Source of the DNA: an uncultured Oscillospiraceae bacterium
GTDB lineage: Bacteria > Bacillota > Clostridia > Oscillospirales > Oscillospiraceae
Direction of reading: 5' to 3'
Assembly (NCBI GenBank): GCA_910579725.1
Contig: CAJTUD010000010.1
Span: forward strand, 1-22,019
Length of the DNA stretch: 22,019 bases
How positions within the stretch are numbered: position 1 is the stretch's first letter; the number at the start of each line of letters is the position of its first letter. The notes under the pieces were generated by a model, which saw only the letters and a program-made list of their open reading frames with translations, ran no database searches and had not been told where the DNA came from. Both the position numbers and the translations under genes were made by a program. Of this stretch, positions 13,116 through 20,760 are shown one piece after another.

Positions 13116-15581
13116 CTAATTTTTCAGGCCCAGTCGCGCTTCCGCTTCTTCCCGCATCTTGTACTTGAGAATTTTTCCCGCCGCATTCATGGGGAAGGCG
13201 TCCACAAATTCAATATATCGGGGCACCTTGTGCTTGGCCATGTGGGAGAGTACAAAGGTCCTGATCTCCTCCACGGAAGAGCTCTCCCCCTCCTTGAGGA
13301 TGATGCAGGCCATGATCTCCTCCCCGTACTGCTCATCGGGAACGCCGATGACCTGTACGTCCTTCACCTTGGGGTGAGTATACAGAAACTCCTCGATCTC
13401 CCGGGGATAAATATTCTCGCCGCCCCGGATGATCATATCCTTCAGCCGCCCCGTGACCTTGAAGTTTCCGTTTTCGTCCTCGCAGCACAGATCCCCGCTG
13501 TGAAGCCATCCGTTGGCGTCAATGGCGGCAGCGGTGGCGGCGGGCATCTTGTAATAGCCCTTCATGATGTTATAGCCCCGGGCCACAAACTCGCCGCTGA
13601 CACCCCGGGGGCACTCCTCCCCGGTGTCCGGATCAATAATTTTGCACTCCACGTTGGCAAACCGGCTGCCCACCGTCTCTGTGCGCACATCCAGGGAATC
13701 GTCGAAACTGCTCATGGTGCAGCCGGGGGACGCTTCTGTCTGGCCGAACACGGAGATAATCTGCTTCATGTTCATCACATCCGCCGCCTTCCGCATCAGC
13801 TCCGGCGGGCAGTTGGCCCCTGCCATGATGCCGGTGCGGATACAGGAGAAATCGGTGGAGGCGAAGTCCGGATGGTTCATCATAGCAATGAACATGGTGG
13901 GTACACCGTTGAAGGTGGTAATCCGTTCCTGGTTGACACAGGCCAGGGCGGGTTTGGGAGAGAAGTAGGGCAGGGGACACATGGTGGTTCCATGGGTCAT
14001 GGAGGCCGTCATGGACAGCACCATGCCGAAACAGTGAAACATGGGCACCTGGATCATCATCCGATCCGCAGTGGAAAGATCCATGTGGTCCCCAATATAT
14101 TTCCCGTTGTTCACCACATTGTAGTGAGTCAGCATGACCCCCTTGGGGAAGCCGGTGGTGCCGGAGGTGTACTGCATGTTGGCCACGTCGTGAGGTCCCA
14201 CGGCGGCAGCTCGGCGGCGGACCTCCTGCAGCGATGTTTTCCCCGCCAGGGCGGAGGCCTCCTCCCAGGTCAGACAGCCCGCCTGCCGGTAGCCGATGGT
14301 GACGACGTTGCGCAGGAAGGGCAGGCGCTTGCAGTGCAGGGGCCTGCCGGGCTGTGCGGAAGCAAGCTCGGGGCACAGCTCTGCGATGATTTCGGCATAG
14401 TTGCTGTCCCGATAACTTTCGATCATTACCAGAGTATGTGTATCGGACTGGCGGAGGAGATACTCCGCCTCGTGGATCTTATAAGCGGTGTTTACCGTCA
14501 CCAGCACCGCGCCGATCTTGGTGGCGGCCCAGAAGGTGATGAACCAGGCGGGCACATTGGTGGCCCAGACGGCCACCTTGTCGCCGCTCTTGACTCCCAG
14601 GGCGATGAGGGACCGGGCAAATTGATCCACATCGTCCCGGAACTGAGAATAGGTGCGGGTGTAATCCAGGGTAGTGTATTTGAAGGCGTACTGGTCCGGA
14701 AACTCCTCCACCATTCGGTCCAGCACCTGGGGGAAAGTACAGTCGATGACGACGTCCTTCTTCCACACGTACTGTCCCGTCCCGGCGGTATTGTAGTAGA
14801 GGCGGCTTTTCCGTCCCTCCCGCTCGAACCGGGACATATAGACAGCGTAGTGGGTGAGGATCATCTCCGCGTCGTCCAGGCCCTCCACCCAGGCTGGATC
14901 CCAGACCAGGGAGACAAAGCCGTCGTAATTGACGCTGCCCAGAGCGTTCATCAGCTCTTTCATGGGCATGCCGCCCTCCCCTACCAGCTCCGGGGAGCCG
15001 GTGGCCGCACCGTCGGTGAGGCGCACGTGGCGGACATAGGCTCCCAGATTGGTGATGGTCTGCTCCGGAGTTTCCCGCTGCATCAGGCAGGTGCTGTGGG
15101 CGTTCCAGCAGGCGGCCAGGTGGTCGCAGGCGAAGTAGTCCAGCACCTCCACCAGCTTTTTCGTATCCGCCATAACCCCCGTACTTTCCAGCAAAAGAGC
15201 AACTCCGGCTTTTTCCGCCCCAGCAACCCAGGGAGCCAGCCGCCGGATGACCGCCTCCATGTCCTCGCTGACGGTGTGGAGAGCCACATAGGGCACCAGC
15301 AGGTTGGCCGCCGTCTCAATGGCGGCAGGAATTTCGTCCTCCGCCTCCGGACTCATCAGATCCGCCGCCGTTCCTACACAGGGGACGGTCAAATCCGCCG
15401 CCGCCAGCTGGCGGCGGGCCGCCACGGCCAGCTCCGGATTGGTAGGGCTGCTTCTGCCGGCCAGAAGGGGATTCCTTACGCTGTCGATCTCCACCCCGCC
15501 AAGCTTTGCGCCGGCGGCGGCCTGGCAGGCCCGGGACCAGTCCAGCCGGTTCCAATATTTAATCGAAAATGAAAGTTTCAT
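13116..15581 (-). CDS. Fusion protein: xylose-isomerase-like TIM barrel plus ACSF2/YngI-like acyl-CoA synthetase
   Basis: The 821-residue protein has two parts. Residues 1 to about 255 resemble sugar-phosphate isomerase/epimerase (AP endonuclease 2 superfamily) barrels: LSFSIKYWNRLDW at the start, GGVEIDSV on the second strand, a conserved E in LLLESTG (132-138), WNAHSTC (159-165), HVRLTDG (185-191). Residues about 275-821 are an acyl-CoA synthetase that activates a carboxylic acid with ATP and CoA: P-loop YTSGTTGFPKG (471-481), HSGDL, GRLKDMIIRGGENIYP, and the C-terminal catalytic lysine near K803 (AAGKILKYK). The ligase strongly resembles the medium-chain ACSF2/YngI branch. The start is put at ATG 15581 because GAGGAAG ends eight bases upstream; an ATG five codons earlier (15596) overlaps the preceding gene. 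It lies one base after the LeuA-like stop. The acid substrate is not predictable. Confidence 0.88.
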   Translation of the reverse strand: MKLSFSIKYWNRLDWSRACQAAAGAKLGGVEIDSVRNPLLAGRSSPTNPELAVAARRQLAAADLTVPCVGTAADLMSPEAEDEIPAAIETAANLLVPYVALHTVSEDMEAVIRRLAPWVAGAEKAGVALLLESTGVMADTKKLVEVLDYFACDHLAACWNAHSTCLMQRETPEQTITNLGAYVRHVRLTDGAATGSPELVGEGGMPMKELMNALGSVNYDGFVSLVWDPAWVEGLDDAEMILTHYAVYMSRFEREGRKSRLYYNTAGTGQYVWKKDVVIDCTFPQVLDRMVEEFPDQYAFKYTTLDYTRTYSQFRDDVDQFARSLIALGVKSGDKVAVWATNVPAWFITFWAATKIGAVLVTVNTAYKIHEAEYLLRQSDTHTLVMIESYRDSNYAEIIAELCPELASAQPGRPLHCKRLPFLRNVVTIGYRQAGCLTWEEASALAGKTSLQEVRRRAAAVGPHDVANMQYTSGTTGFPKGVMLTHYNVVNNGKYIGDHMDLSTADRMMIQVPMFHCFGMVLSMTASMTHGTTMCPLPYFSPKPALACVNQERITTFNGVPTMFIAMMNHPDFASTDFSCIRTGIMAGANCPPELMRKAADVMNMKQIISVFGQTEASPGCTMSSFDDSLDVRTETVGSRFANVECKIIDPDTGEECPRGVSGEFVARGYNIMKGYYKMPAATAAAIDANGWLHSGDLCCEDENGNFKVTGRLKDMIIRGGENIYPREIEEFLYTHPKVKDVQVIGVPDEQYGEEIMACIILKEGESSSVEEIRTFVLSHMAKHKVPRYIEFVDAFPMNAAGKILKYKMREEAEARLGLKN

Positions 15582-15582
15582 T

Positions 15583-16989
15583 TTATGCTTCCTCATACAC
15601 GATCTTGTTCAGCGCACTGATATATGCCCGGATGCTGGCCCCGATGACGTCGGTGGAAATCCCATTTCCAGAGTACAGCTTTCCATTGGAGCGAAGCTTC
15701 ACCAGGGCGGAGCCCATAGCCTCCCGGCCCTCGGTGACAGTCTGGATCTGATAGTCCGCCAGCTCATAGTGGTGCCCAATGATCTGCTCTATGGCCAGGA
15801 AGGCCGCGTCGATGGGCCCGTCCCCGGCACATACCCCCTGCTGCTTCTTCCCCTCCCGCTCCAATGTCAGATTAGCCATAGCGGAGGTCATGTTGCCGCA
15901 GGTAATCACGTACGTCACAATCCGGTAGGCGGAAGGCACCTGCATCGCCGCGCTGGCCACAATTGCGTCCAGCTCCCGGGCGCTGACAAACTGCTTTTTC
16001 GCCGCGATACGCTGGAAGGCCTCGTAAACCTTGGCATTGTCCTCCTCAGTGAGGTCATAGCCCAGACAGCGCACCACCTTGACCACTTCGTCAATGGCAT
16101 CTTCCGCCGTGAGGCAGACTGCCGTCCCCGTATCGTCCACCCCACTGTCAAAGGGGGAGCCGCCGCCGCGCTGGGTCTGCACCATCCATTGCAGCTGCCC
16201 CGCCGCCCGGGTCAGCTCCGTCCCCCGCAGGTTCCACCGCAGCCCCTTGCTCTCTCCCCGAGCCGACAGATAGGCCGCCAGATCCTGGGTAGCAGGCACG
16301 CCCGCCGATGTGATGGCGGCCTTAATCACCACCGCGCCCGCGTCCACCGCAGCGGCGGCACAGGCGGCAGCCATTTTCATCCCGTCATCAAGCTCAATCC
16401 CCAGCCGTGCTTTTCCCAGGCCGGGGACCTTCTCCGCCAGCTCCCGGATAAACCCGGCGCACTCATCCGGCATCATGATCCCGGCGGAATCGCACAGCGT
16501 TACTGCCTCCGCACCAGCCTCCAGCACAGCACAGAGCAGCTGTGCAAGAAAGTCCGGCTCCGCCCGGGTGGCATCCAGCGCGGAGAACTCCACATGCTCC
16601 GTAAAATACCGGGCTCTGGCCACCAGGGCCTTTGCCAGCTCCAGTATGGCCGGAGCCTTCTTGTGGCACAGGTACTCCATCTGCACTGGGGAAGCGGGCA
16701 GCATCACATGAAGCACCGGGCGGCGGGCGGAGCTGACGCTGTTCCAGGCGGCCTCCACGCTCTCCTCCGTCAGTCCCACAGCAGCGGACAGCCGGGCGGC
16801 GTTTACTACGGAGGCGATGGTCTTGTTGCGCAGCACATCGCCCTTGCCATCCTTCAGCGCCGGCAGCTCAATCTGGTCCACCCCCAGCCGGTCCAGAATC
16901 CGGGCAGCCTCCACCCGCTCCTTGAAGCTCAGTGCCGCCTCTCCTCCGGTCAAACGGAGGGTAATGTCCGAAATTTCAATTGTTTTCAT
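15583..16989 (-). CDS. 2-Isopropylmalate-synthase-like protein lacking the metal-binding residues
   Basis: The 468-residue protein follows the LeuA/homocitrate synthase plan: an N-terminal HMGL-like TIM barrel (about 1-275), a linker domain, and a C-terminal LeuA regulatory domain (about 355-466, with AGDGPIDAAFLAIEQI and NGISTDVIGASIRAYI). Matches to LeuA are clear: TLR at 10-12, RLGVDQIEL, EHVEFSALDATR, CDSAGIMMPDE. Yet the catalytic signature is gone: TLRDGEQ has become TLRLTGGE (no Asp), the HxH metal ligands are replaced by IEL at 198-200, and the GN(C/T)xLEE motif reads GVPATQDL. It should not catalyse the usual metal-dependent condensation. AAAAGGAG lies upstream of the ATG. It is the first gene after the T-box and is coupled to the fusion gene. 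It may be a leucine-sensing pseudoenzyme or have a new activity. Confidence 0.85.
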   Translation of the reverse strand: MKTIEISDITLRLTGGEAALSFKERVEAARILDRLGVDQIELPALKDGKGDVLRNKTIASVVNAARLSAAVGLTEESVEAAWNSVSSARRPVLHVMLPASPVQMEYLCHKKAPAILELAKALVARARYFTEHVEFSALDATRAEPDFLAQLLCAVLEAGAEAVTLCDSAGIMMPDECAGFIRELAEKVPGLGKARLGIELDDGMKMAAACAAAAVDAGAVVIKAAITSAGVPATQDLAAYLSARGESKGLRWNLRGTELTRAAGQLQWMVQTQRGGGSPFDSGVDDTGTAVCLTAEDAIDEVVKVVRCLGYDLTEEDNAKVYEAFQRIAAKKQFVSARELDAIVASAAMQVPSAYRIVTYVITCGNMTSAMANLTLEREGKKQQGVCAGDGPIDAAFLAIEQIIGHHYELADYQIQTVTEGREAMGSALVKLRSNGKLYSGNGISTDVIGASIRAYISALNKIVYEEA

Positions 16990-17019
16990 CCTTGCTGTTC
17001 TCCTTTTCGCTGATTCGGT

Positions 17020-17039
17020 CTTTTTCTTTCAAGAAAAAG
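17020..17039. repeat. AT-rich inverted repeat upstream of the LeuA-like gene
   Basis: CTTTTTCT and AGAAAAAG form an 8-base inverted repeat around TTCA, 30 bases before the LeuA-like start on the minus strand. Without a T-tract in the right place it is probably an mRNA hairpin or a dispersed repeat. The rest of 17040-17189 shows no feature I can name. Confidence 0.3.
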
Positions 17040-17189
17040 GGCCAAAAAGAACTTGCAGATTTTGCGGCAGCCACATACAGAGGCCGCGCAGCATTTCATT
17101 ATGCGCCTTTTCAAACTGACGTTATTCCCAGATTTTCCTGCAGCGGCAACGGCAAACTGCGGAGCCGCAGCGCCGTCATGGGGCGGCGC

Positions 17190-17476
17190 AAAAAAAGTCC
17201 CGGGAGCAGATTACTGCTCCCGGGACGATGATCTCTCACCGCGGTACCACCCGGTTTCACGCCCCAAAGGACGCACTCTTGGAGGGCTCCGTCAAGCCCC
17301 TGCCCAGATAACGGAGGCAAACCCGTGACATCCTACCGGAGCAAACGCTCTTTGGGATATCCCGCTCCGGCGCCAGCCGCCAGTCCGCCGCTCCCCGGCT
17401 CGCACCTGCCGCCGGTTCTCTGTGAGCGCCCACGAAATGGCTTAACGCCTTCCACGCATTTGAGAAAATGGATTGT
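17190..17476 (-). promoter_or_regulatory. T-box riboswitch leader
   Basis: T-boxes bind uncharged tRNA and let transcription read through into amino-acid genes. On the minus strand the leader has the distal stem I signature (CAGAGA, then AGGTGCGA between complementary CCGGC/GCCGG arms, about 17390-17425), the T-box core GGGTGGTACCGCGG (17252-17239), and a strong competing terminator: a perfect 13-bp stem (17226-17214 with 17209-17197) followed by seven T (17196-17190). The UGGU in the core implies a tRNA with discriminator A. The specifier codon could not be fixed by eye; leucine would fit the downstream gene, but GCT (Ala) and ACT (Thr) are also possible readings of the stem I loop. It controls the two genes at 16989-13116. 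Confidence 0.92.
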
Positions 17477-17481
17477 GAAGT

Positions 17482-17510
17482 ATTTTAGCATGGGGACAAA
17501 GCGGTGTCAA
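17482..17510 (-). promoter_or_regulatory. Sigma-A promoter of the T-box operon
   Basis: On the minus strand TTGACA (17510-17505), 17 bases, and TAAAAT (17487-17482) preceded by TGC. The start is near 17475, just before the first T-box stem. Confidence 0.85.
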
Positions 17511-17600
17511 GGGAAATTCTGAGTTTTTCACATTTTCCCCAAAGATTTCAACACTGCCCTCTGATTTATTGGGTTTTCACACGAAAATATACATATTCTG

Positions 17601-18098
17601 TCATTGGGAGGAGGCAGCCGCTCCGGCAGTCAGGGTGTCGTCATCCTCAACCCAGTCCCTGACATCGGTGACGGAGTACGTCCCGGGCCCGGTGCGGACG
17701 ATCACCTTGGCAATCCCGGCATTGATAATCAGTCTGCGGCACATGGAACAGGAGGAGGCATCATGAAGCAGCTGCCCGCTTACGGCGTCCTTGCCGGCCA
17801 GATAGAGCGTCCCTCCCACCATGTCCCGGCGGGCGGCGGAGATGATGGCGTTGGCCTCGGCGTGGACGGAGCGGCAGAGCTCATACCGCTGGCCCTGAGG
17901 CACGTTCATCTCCGTCCGGGTACACCGGCCCATATCCACACAGTTTTTCCGTCCCCGGGGCGCACCGTTGTAGCCGGTAGAGATGATCTCATCATTATTG
18001 ACAATAATCGCGCCGTAGCAGCGGCGCAGACAGGTTGCTCTGCCGATGACGGTTTCGGCAATATCCAGATAGTAGTTCTCTTTACTGATGCGTTCCAT
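17601..18098 (-). CDS. dCMP deaminase (ComEB-like cytidine/deoxycytidylate deaminase)
   Basis: The enzyme deaminates dCMP to dUMP, feeding thymidylate synthesis. The 165-residue protein has the zinc site H79-A-E81 (SVHAEANAI) and C117-x-x-C120 (SSCSMCRRL), the substrate-loop STGYNGAPRG (40-49), and additional Cys residues at 53 and 59 typical of dCMP deaminases. A serine replaces the usual proline before the first Cys of PCxxC, as happens in this group. GGGAGGA precedes the ATG at good spacing. It is transcribed alone from its own promoter, divergent from dusB. A generic deaminase role such as ComEB in Bacillus is the alternative name. Confidence 0.9.
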   Translation of the reverse strand: MERISKENYYLDIAETVIGRATCLRRCYGAIIVNNDEIISTGYNGAPRGRKNCVDMGRCTRTEMNVPQGQRYELCRSVHAEANAIISAARRDMVGGTLYLAGKDAVSGQLLHDASSCSMCRRLIINAGIAKVIVRTGPGTYSVTDVRDWVEDDDTLTAGAAASSQ

Positions 18099-18139
18099 AG
18101 CAAATCCTCCCGCTGGCAGTCTTTCTTTATGTGTTTATT

Positions 18140-18168
18140 ATTATAGTGGGATTTTCTCAGGAAGGCAA
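18140..18168 (-). promoter_or_regulatory. Sigma-A promoter of the dCMP deaminase gene
   Basis: Minus strand TTGCCT (18168-18163), 17 bases, TATAAT (18145-18140), about 42 bases before the ATG. Confidence 0.65.
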
Positions 18169-18236
18169 GAGGGCGAAGGGTAATTTCGCGGAAAAACATT
18201 TGTGCGGCGGAATCTCCCTGCCGAACTTTACGGCTA

Positions 18237-18265
18237 TTGCTGAATGGAGAAACATGTGGTATAAT
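18237..18265 (+). promoter_or_regulatory. Sigma-A promoter of dusB and the sigma/anti-sigma genes
   Basis: TTGCTG (18237-18242), 17 bases, TATAAT (18260-18265). A leader of roughly 95 bases follows, holding two small inverted repeats (AGCCAGC with GCTGGC near 18287-18312, and GGCGGCC with GGGCCGCC near 18327-18346). Confidence 0.7.
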
Positions 18266-18365
18266 TCAGTTTGATTCCGCCTGAAAGCCAGCGGAAGATC
18301 CCTCTGCTGGCAAAAATTCACAGAGCGGCGGCCTGCCGGGCCGCCCGGAGAAAAAGGTGACTTCC

Positions 18366-19340
18366 ATGCAGATCGGCACACTGACCATACATACCCGGCT
18401 GGCTCTCGCCCCCATGGCGGGGGTCACTGACGCCGCCTTCCGGCAAATCTGCTCCGAGCAGGGGGCTGGGCTGACCTGCTCAGAGTTGGTCAGCGCCAAG
18501 GCACTCTGCTATCAGGACAAAAAAAGCCGGCTGCTGCTTAAGCCCTTCCTGGGAGAGACGCCCTTTGCCGCCCAGATTTTCGGCAGCGACATCTCCTGCA
18601 TGGCGGAGGCGGCCCAGATCGCCGCAGAAGCCAGCGGCGCGGATTTGCTGGACATCAACATGGGATGTCCCGTGGGGAAGGTGGTGTCCTGCGGCGACGG
18701 CGCGGCGCTGATGAAGGATCCTGAGAAGGCCGCCCGTCTGGCAGAGGCGGTGGTTAAGGCTTCCCCTGTGCCGGTAACGGTGAAAATGCGCCGGGGCTGG
18801 GACAAGAGCAGCGTCAACGCCGTGGAGCTGGCGAAGCTGCTGGAGGAGGTTGGCGTGTCCGCCGTCACCATTCACGGCCGGACACGGGTGCAGATGTATG
18901 GCGGAACGGCAGACTGGTCCACCATCCGGGAGGTGAAAGAGGCGATTTCCATTCCGGTGATTGCCAATGGGGATGTATTCTCCGGAGAGGACGCGGTGCG
19001 GATTCTCCGGCAGACGGGAGCCGATATGGCCATGATCGGCCGGGGGTGCTTCGGCAATCCCTGGATCTTCCGGGAGGCGGCCGCTGCTCTGGAGGGAAAG
19101 CCCATCCCAGCAAAGCCGCCTCTGGCGGAGCGCTGTGACACAGCTGTACGGCAGATTGAGCTGGCGGCGGCATACAACTGTGAAAAGATCGCCGTATTGA
19201 CGGCCCGGCGGCACTACGCCTGGTATCTCAAGGGCGTGCCCCACGGAGGCTACTACAAGGAGCAAATCATCCGGATGGAGACGCTGGAGGATGTGTACAG
19301 GGTGACGAAAGGGATCAAAAGGGACCTGCATGACAGTTGA
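18366..19340 (+). CDS. dusB: tRNA-dihydrouridine synthase (DusB type)
   Basis: This flavoenzyme reduces uridines in the tRNA D-loop to dihydrouridine with NADPH. The 324-residue protein begins MQIGTLTIHTRLALAPMAGVTD, the typical N-terminus of the family, with the FMN-binding barrel containing the catalytic C101 in NMGCPVGKV, VKMRRGWD, TIHGRTRVQMYGG, ANGDVFS and GRGCFGNPWIF, and a C-terminal helical part. The start is ATG 18366; a GTG three codons earlier overlaps the AAGG Shine-Dalgarno and is less likely. Its stop overlaps the start of the sigma factor by 11 bases, implying one mRNA and coupled translation. Length is normal. Confidence 0.93.
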   Translation: MQIGTLTIHTRLALAPMAGVTDAAFRQICSEQGAGLTCSELVSAKALCYQDKKSRLLLKPFLGETPFAAQIFGSDISCMAEAAQIAAEASGADLLDINMGCPVGKVVSCGDGAALMKDPEKAARLAEAVVKASPVPVTVKMRRGWDKSSVNAVELAKLLEEVGVSAVTIHGRTRVQMYGGTADWSTIREVKEAISIPVIANGDVFSGEDAVRILRQTGADMAMIGRGCFGNPWIFREAAAALEGKPIPAKPPLAERCDTAVRQIELAAAYNCEKIAVLTARRHYAWYLKGVPHGGYYKEQIIRMETLEDVYRVTKGIKRDLHDS

Positions 19341-19896
19341 TGAACTGGTCCGGAGGGCCGCAGAGGGCGACGAGAACGCCTTCGGCGAGCTGGTAGGGCT
19401 TTATGAGAAAAAAGTATATCATCTCACGCTGCGGATGTGCGGCAACCCGGAGGATGCGGAGGACGCGGCCCAGGAGGCGTTTCTCTCGGCCTGGAGAGGT
19501 CTGCCCCGTTTCCGGGGAGAGTCGGGCTTTTCCACCTGGCTCTACCGGCTGGCCAGCAACGCCGCCATCGACTGCATCCGCCGGTCCCGGCGGCAGCGGG
19601 AAGAGGCCAGTCTGGACGGCGAAACGCCGGGCATAAACGCGGTGGATGGCGCGCCCTCTCCCCAGGCCCAGGCCGAAGGCGCTGAGCTGCGGCAGGCCTT
19701 GGCTCTGCGGGAGCTTCATGAACTGAGCTATGAGGAAATCGCAGCAGTGCTGGAGGTGGATCTGGGAACAGTGAAATCCCGTATCTCCCGGGCCAGGGGT
19801 GCGCTGCGAAAAATCCTTCTGAAAAATGGGAACCTATCTGGTTATCTGCCGTCTAAACCAACAGAGAACGCGGGGAAAGGAGGCGGCCGGTCATGA
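19330..19896 (+). CDS. ECF-type RNA polymerase sigma factor
   Basis: The 188-residue protein is an extracytoplasmic-function sigma factor. Region 2 (about 15-90) has EDAEDAAQEAFLSAW and the FSTWLYRLASNAAIDCIRR DNA-melting segment. Region 4 has the helix-turn-helix LSYEEIAAVLEVDLGTVKSRISRAR (132-156). The usual first helix of region 4, which normally reads like LPxxYRxVLxLRE, is compressed to ELRQALALREL (119-129), about a dozen residues shorter than relatives. The ATG lies inside the dusB end and the TGA overlaps the anti-sigma ATG. AAAAGGG is just upstream. It would direct polymerase to its own regulon when released by the next gene product; the signal is unknown. Confidence 0.9.
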   Translation: MTVDELVRRAAEGDENAFGELVGLYEKKVYHLTLRMCGNPEDAEDAAQEAFLSAWRGLPRFRGESGFSTWLYRLASNAAIDCIRRSRRQREEASLDGETPGINAVDGAPSPQAQAEGAELRQALALRELHELSYEEIAAVLEVDLGTVKSRISRARGALRKILLKNGNLSGYLPSKPTENAGKGGGRS

Positions 19897-20672
19897 GAAG
19901 CTGCGAGGAATATGAACTGCTCGTCAGCGCCTTTCTGGATGGAGAGCTGTCCGGGACGGAACGGGAGGAACTGGCGGAGCACCTGACGGCCTGCCCCCGA
20001 TGCCAGCAGTATTTTGACGATCTGGTGGCAATGCACGATGCCTTTGACCAGGAAGAGCCCCCTCTGCCGGAGGGCTTCGGAGAGCGGGTCATGAGCCGGG
20101 TCCGAGAGACGCCCCAGGAGGAAAAAAGGAAGATCATTCCCTTTTCCCGCTGGCGGCGGTGGGCGGCCTTTGCGGCCTGCTGCGCCGTTATTGCGGCGGG
20201 AGTCTGGCGCGTATGGATGCCAGATTCCTCAACGGCCAGTCAGACAGCAGTCTTCAGCAGCGCCCCGGATATGGCCGACTCCTGGACTCCAGCGGCATAC
20301 GGCGGCAAGAACGACGCCCCAGCGGCTCATATGGACGGGGCTGCCGTTTCCGAGGAGGCAGGACTCCCGGAGGAGGCGCCCGCAGAGAAATCCGCTTTGA
20401 TAGATCAAGCTGCACCGGAGAATGCGGAGGATTACACCACGGGCAGCCGCCCGTCTCTGGCCGCCGCACCGAAAATTCAATCCGGTTCCGTCACCGCCGC
20501 CGGGTCCGCCACCCAAGCCTGGGTGGAGGAGGTTCTGGGTCAGGAGTGGGAAACCGGCCGGACTTACTCGCTGACATTGGAGCAATACGCCTCTCTGTTG
20601 GACGCGCTGGCATCTGCGGGAGAAGACTTTCAGGTGGAACCGGGCGAGGAGTGCCTGCTGCTGGCAGCATAG
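19893..20672 (+). CDS. Zinc-finger anti-sigma factor (single-pass membrane protein)
   Basis: The 259-residue protein is the partner of the upstream sigma factor. Residues 1-50 form a putative zinc-finger anti-sigma domain with C4, H30, C34 and C37 (AEHLTACPRCQQYF), which holds the sigma factor in the cytoplasm. A transmembrane helix follows (about 89-108, AAFAACCAVIAAGVWRVW). The extracytoplasmic part is low-complexity (Ala/Glu/Pro/Ser rich) up to about 215, ending in a small domain with WVEEVLGQEW and LEQYASLLDALASAGEDF. Its ATG overlaps the sigma stop (ATGA). How the signal reaches it, probably by proteolysis, is not visible. Confidence 0.88.
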   Translation: MRSCEEYELLVSAFLDGELSGTEREELAEHLTACPRCQQYFDDLVAMHDAFDQEEPPLPEGFGERVMSRVRETPQEEKRKIIPFSRWRRWAAFAACCAVIAAGVWRVWMPDSSTASQTAVFSSAPDMADSWTPAAYGGKNDAPAAHMDGAAVSEEAGLPEEAPAEKSALIDQAAPENAEDYTTGSRPSLAAAPKIQSGSVTAAGSATQAWVEEVLGQEWETGRTYSLTLEQYASLLDALASAGEDFQVEPGEECLLLAA

Positions 20673-20680
20673 GAAGACTC

Positions 20681-20709
20681 TTGATTTTTTCCCAAAAAAC
20701 TGGTAAAAT
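20681..20709 (+). promoter_or_regulatory. Promoter of the exported copper-amine-oxidase-N/PepSY gene
   Basis: TTGATT (20681-20686), 17 bases, TAAAAT (20704-20709) begins just after the anti-sigma stop. It looks like a sigma-A promoter rather than an ECF type. Confidence 0.6.
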
Positions 20710-20760
20710 GGTATCATCATTCCTGACTGACACAGGGTAATGCAAAAGGAGGAACACATC

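Noticed and set aside
13041..15572. An 843-codon open frame on the plus strand opposite the fusion gene
   Set aside because: The minus-strand frame holds the complete acyl-CoA synthetase and barrel motifs; the plus-strand product is rich in His, Gly and Pro without any family resemblance.
15304..17013. A 569-codon plus-strand frame opposite the LeuA-like gene
   Set aside because: Antisense shadow; no ribosome site and no domain, while the minus strand has clear LeuA homology.
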